Assembly (NCBI GenBank): GCA_022264855.1
Contig: JABYQU010000026.1
Span: forward strand, 186,001-250,000
Reading direction: 5' to 3'
Origin: Lenzites betulinus
Lineage: Eukaryota; Basidiomycota; Agaricomycetes; Polyporales; Polyporaceae
DNA length: 64,000 bases
The position numbers and the translations under genes are program-made. Below the pieces are notes generated by a model, which worked only from the letters and a program-made list of their open reading frames with translations, searched no databases and had not been told where the DNA came from. Position 1 is the stretch's first letter. Each line of letters begins with the position of its first letter. Shown here in pieces: positions 61,649 through 64,000 of the stretch.

Positions 61649-64000
61649 CTACTGTGACTGCGTTCCGAAGTCTGCCTGGGCTAGCAGCGCGGCTTTGTCG
61701 TGGCTCCCATCTACAAGTCCACGGAAGTAGCCGTCTGTCTTGTCCAACAAGTTCCGCGGGGTGTCATACTCGACCTATAGCAGACATCAGCTACCGCACA
61801 CTCGTGGTGAACAAGACGGCTTGGCTTACGATGTGCCCCGCATCGAGAAACATCTGGTGTGGGCGGTCGCATTAGCATTTATTTACCCATACATCGAGCA
61901 AGGGTGGCACTCACGATTCTGTCTGCGTCCATAATGCTCTGCAGGCGATGTGCGATCGTGAGCACAGTGACGTCCCTACCGAGCTCTTCGCGAAGGGAGT
62001 TCTGGATAACCGCGTCCGTCGCATAATCTGTGGATATCGCTTGGTCAGAGGTCTTGCCTGATGTATTTGGCACAGGTATACTCACCGATGGCCGAGGTGG
62101 CTGGGGACGGAAACAGACCCTTAAGCAGACATAACGATGACCGGCAGCTCAGGGACATACCTTCATCGAGAATCAACAGCTTGCTCCTGCGCACAATCGC
62201 CCGTGCGAGCGCGAGGATCTGTCGCTGGCCCACAGAGAGGTTTCCACCTCCGCCCGCGATTTCTGAGTCGAGCGTGAGCCGCGCGCTGTCTTCGCTCTCC
62301 TGCAGCGAGAAGAGGCCTGCGGAGCGTAGGGCGTCGTTGAGCGTGGCGTCGTCGTGCTGGTCGAACGGGTCGAGGTTCTTGCGCAGCGTCCCACTCAAGA
62401 GTTCAGGCTACCGAGGGCACATGATTGACATGGAGTCTTAGTGGGAGAGGCTTGTTGAGGCACGTACTGTCTGGGGTATGATCGTGATGTTGGAGCGAAG
62501 CGCATCGAGGTTGATCGTGTCGGTTGCGATTCCGTCGTAGTACACTTTTCCTTCGGTCAGTATACATCTCAACAAGGCCAGTGTCAAGGAGCTCTGAAGC
62601 AATGTGTTTTTATAAGCACTCTGGGTATGGAACGAGATCCAAAGGTACGTTACCTTTCCACTGCCGGTGCGGCCGACTATAATCGTATGTTAGTTTGCCA
62701 TTTCTCATTCCTAGCTAGAATACATACCGATACCGATGCGCTCCCCGGATTTCACCTCGAATGAAATCTCGTGAAGAACTCGGGGACCGTCCTGTACACG
62801 CAATCAACTGCCGAACGAGTGGTAGCAGAGACACCATATCCTCACCTCGGAGTAGCGTGCGGAAAGCTTTTCGACGGACAGATCGCCGCTCGCCGGCCAA
62901 TATGCTGGAGGGACGCCATCATTGGTCGGCTTCTCCTCTTGCTCTATAGTCAGATATTGCTGGATGCGTTCCAAGCTTAGGATGGTGAGTTACGGAACCG
63001 GGGGGATCATATGGAAACAATCTACCTGTTGGCTAAGAACCGAGCGGAGGTCAGCGACGCGGTTCGTGAAAGTAGGGGAGTGCTACATACCCGAGATTTG
63101 GAGATAGTTGACCAAGCGCACCCAATGTAGGATCGTCGCACTGAAGCCCACTGAAGATGATACATAGTTAGACACCATTAACTATCCGTGATTCTGCACT
63201 TATTCACCTGCCATGGTCATCGCGAATCCAGCATTGGACGCGCTTATGTGGGGGCCATACACGAGGTAGGCGGCCAGAATTACTGACAACATCACGCCCA
63301 TGGCGTCCACTCGCACGGAGATCCACCTAAGACCCATGAGATAATCAAACCCATTGGAAAATCAGTCATAGCACCTACCGGTTGAGGCCGTTGTAGGTAA
63401 AGGAAGAGCGACTGTACTTGTCGACCCGGAGGTATGACTCGGTTTTAAACTGCTCCTGCGCACCATACGCACGGATGGATACTGCGGGCCTTCAGTACTC
63501 AGGTGTGCACAATATCTGCATCGAGAGACGTACCTAATCCTGCAATGGCCGAGCTGAAGTGTCCGAGCACGGGCGCACGCGTGTTGCTCATCTCGCGCTT
63601 CACACAAATCTGGGCTTTCATGTAGATTCTGCCCAGAAGGGCGCCTGCGGCGCCGATGATGACGGCGGGAACGATGAAAATGGGGGCGACGAGCGCCACA
63701 GCGATGATGCGGAGGGTCATGAATATGGCGGTCTCGATTACGGCGAGAACATATTTGGGCAGAGAGGTGTCGACTGCAGTGGCATGGGGTGTGTTAGAGT
63801 GGGAGTTGTGAAGGCACAGGAAATCTCACCCGCTTGGATGTCCGCCGTACACCGGGCGATAACGCGAGATGTAGGGGTCTTGTCAAGCCATCTGGAAACG
63901 TTTCAGGGTTGGTCCTTGGACGTAGAAGACCTTGTAGGCTGACTAACCTTAAAGTCGTGCCGAGGATGGACGTCACTAGTTTGCTGTGAATGATCCTCGA
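61649..64000 (-). CDS. Second ABCC-family ABC transporter, partial (continues past the right edge)
   Basis: The C-terminal half of a paralogue of the gene at 10723-17641, in inverted orientation. The C-terminus reads DGYFRGLVDGSHDKAALLAQ, with stop at 61649-61651. NBD2 is nearly identical to the first copy: LSGTLRKNLDPFDQHDD, LSVGQRQILALARA, a 15-nt exon coding ATSAI (62086-62100), and TIAHRLQSIMDADRI. Walker A is again on a 23-nt exon (62654-62676). TMD2 follows toward the edge (IIAVALVAPIFIVPAVIIGA). NBD1, TMD1 and the start lie outside the window. Since exons and micro-exons are shared, the pair arose by gene duplication. Confidence 0.87.

Overview
The window is nuclear DNA of a filamentous basidiomycete, most likely a wood-decaying agaricomycete (white-rot, polypore-like). 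The reasons are genes split by many 45-65 bp introns with CTNAC-type branch sites, a class II ligninolytic peroxidase, a glucuronoyl esterase with a fungal CBM1, a DUF6534-type membrane protein (a family abundant in mushrooms), and expanded soluble epoxide hydrolases. Gene models below were built by hand by joining reading frames across GT-AG (and a few GC-AG) introns. Outer coordinates are given, and internal junctions are stated where worked out.

Layout. 0-6.2 kb: an ATRIP/Rad26-like checkpoint protein (+) and a FAD-dependent aromatic monooxygenase (+). 6.8-9.7 kb: a secreted CBM1-CE15 glucuronoyl methylesterase (-) with an apparent 1-nt frameshift in its linker, then an inverted, decayed partial copy of the monooxygenase. 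10.7-17.6 kb: a full ABCC-type ABC transporter (+). 18.2-20 kb: a secreted class II peroxidase (-) with both a Mn(II) site and the exposed catalytic Trp (versatile-peroxidase type). 20-24 kb: mostly gene-free, with an intron-containing tRNA-Trp(CCA). 24.2-27.2 kb: tandem epoxide hydrolases EH1 and EH2 (+). 27.3-28.8 kb: 3-ketoacyl-CoA reductase (-). 29.1-29.6 kb: a 464-bp MITE with 34-bp terminal inverted repeats and a perfect 8-bp target duplication. 29.7-32.3 kb: GNAT acetyltransferase (+) and phytanoyl-CoA dioxygenase-like enzyme (-). 32.8-36.1 kb: large disordered protein (+). 36.7-38.1 kb: mitochondrial carrier (-). 39.6-40.5 kb: NFKBIL1/J-domain-like protein (-). 41.7-43.9 kb: DUF6534-type membrane protein (-). 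46.5-48.1 kb: unrecognised protein (+). 48.4-49.7 kb: EH3 (+). 50-51.9 kb: AIM9-like aminoglycoside-phosphotransferase-fold protein (+). 52.7-54 kb: EH4 (+). 55 kb: small candidate gene interrupted by a poly-C tract (-). 56.1-57.2 kb: polyubiquitin (+). 57.6-58.2 kb: retroelement remnant (-). 59.3-61.4 kb: O-methyltransferase (+). 61.6-64 kb: 3' part of a second, closely related ABCC transporter (-), running off the edge.

Functional reading. Housekeeping genes (ATRIP, ketoacyl reductase, carrier, ubiquitin, AIM9-like) are interleaved with accessory genes for plant cell-wall attack (peroxidase, glucuronoyl esterase) and for handling aromatic or xenobiotic products (FAD monooxygenase, four epoxide hydrolases, O-methyltransferase, two ABCC exporters). 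Several accessory genes show recent duplication or decay: inverted ABC copies at both ends, four epoxide hydrolases with the same intron plan, and an inverted monooxygenase fragment. That they work together is an inference. The strongest individual novelties are the MITE, the micro-exons that carry catalytic motifs (ABC transporters and the dioxygenase), GC-AG introns, and two homopolymer-associated frame breaks.
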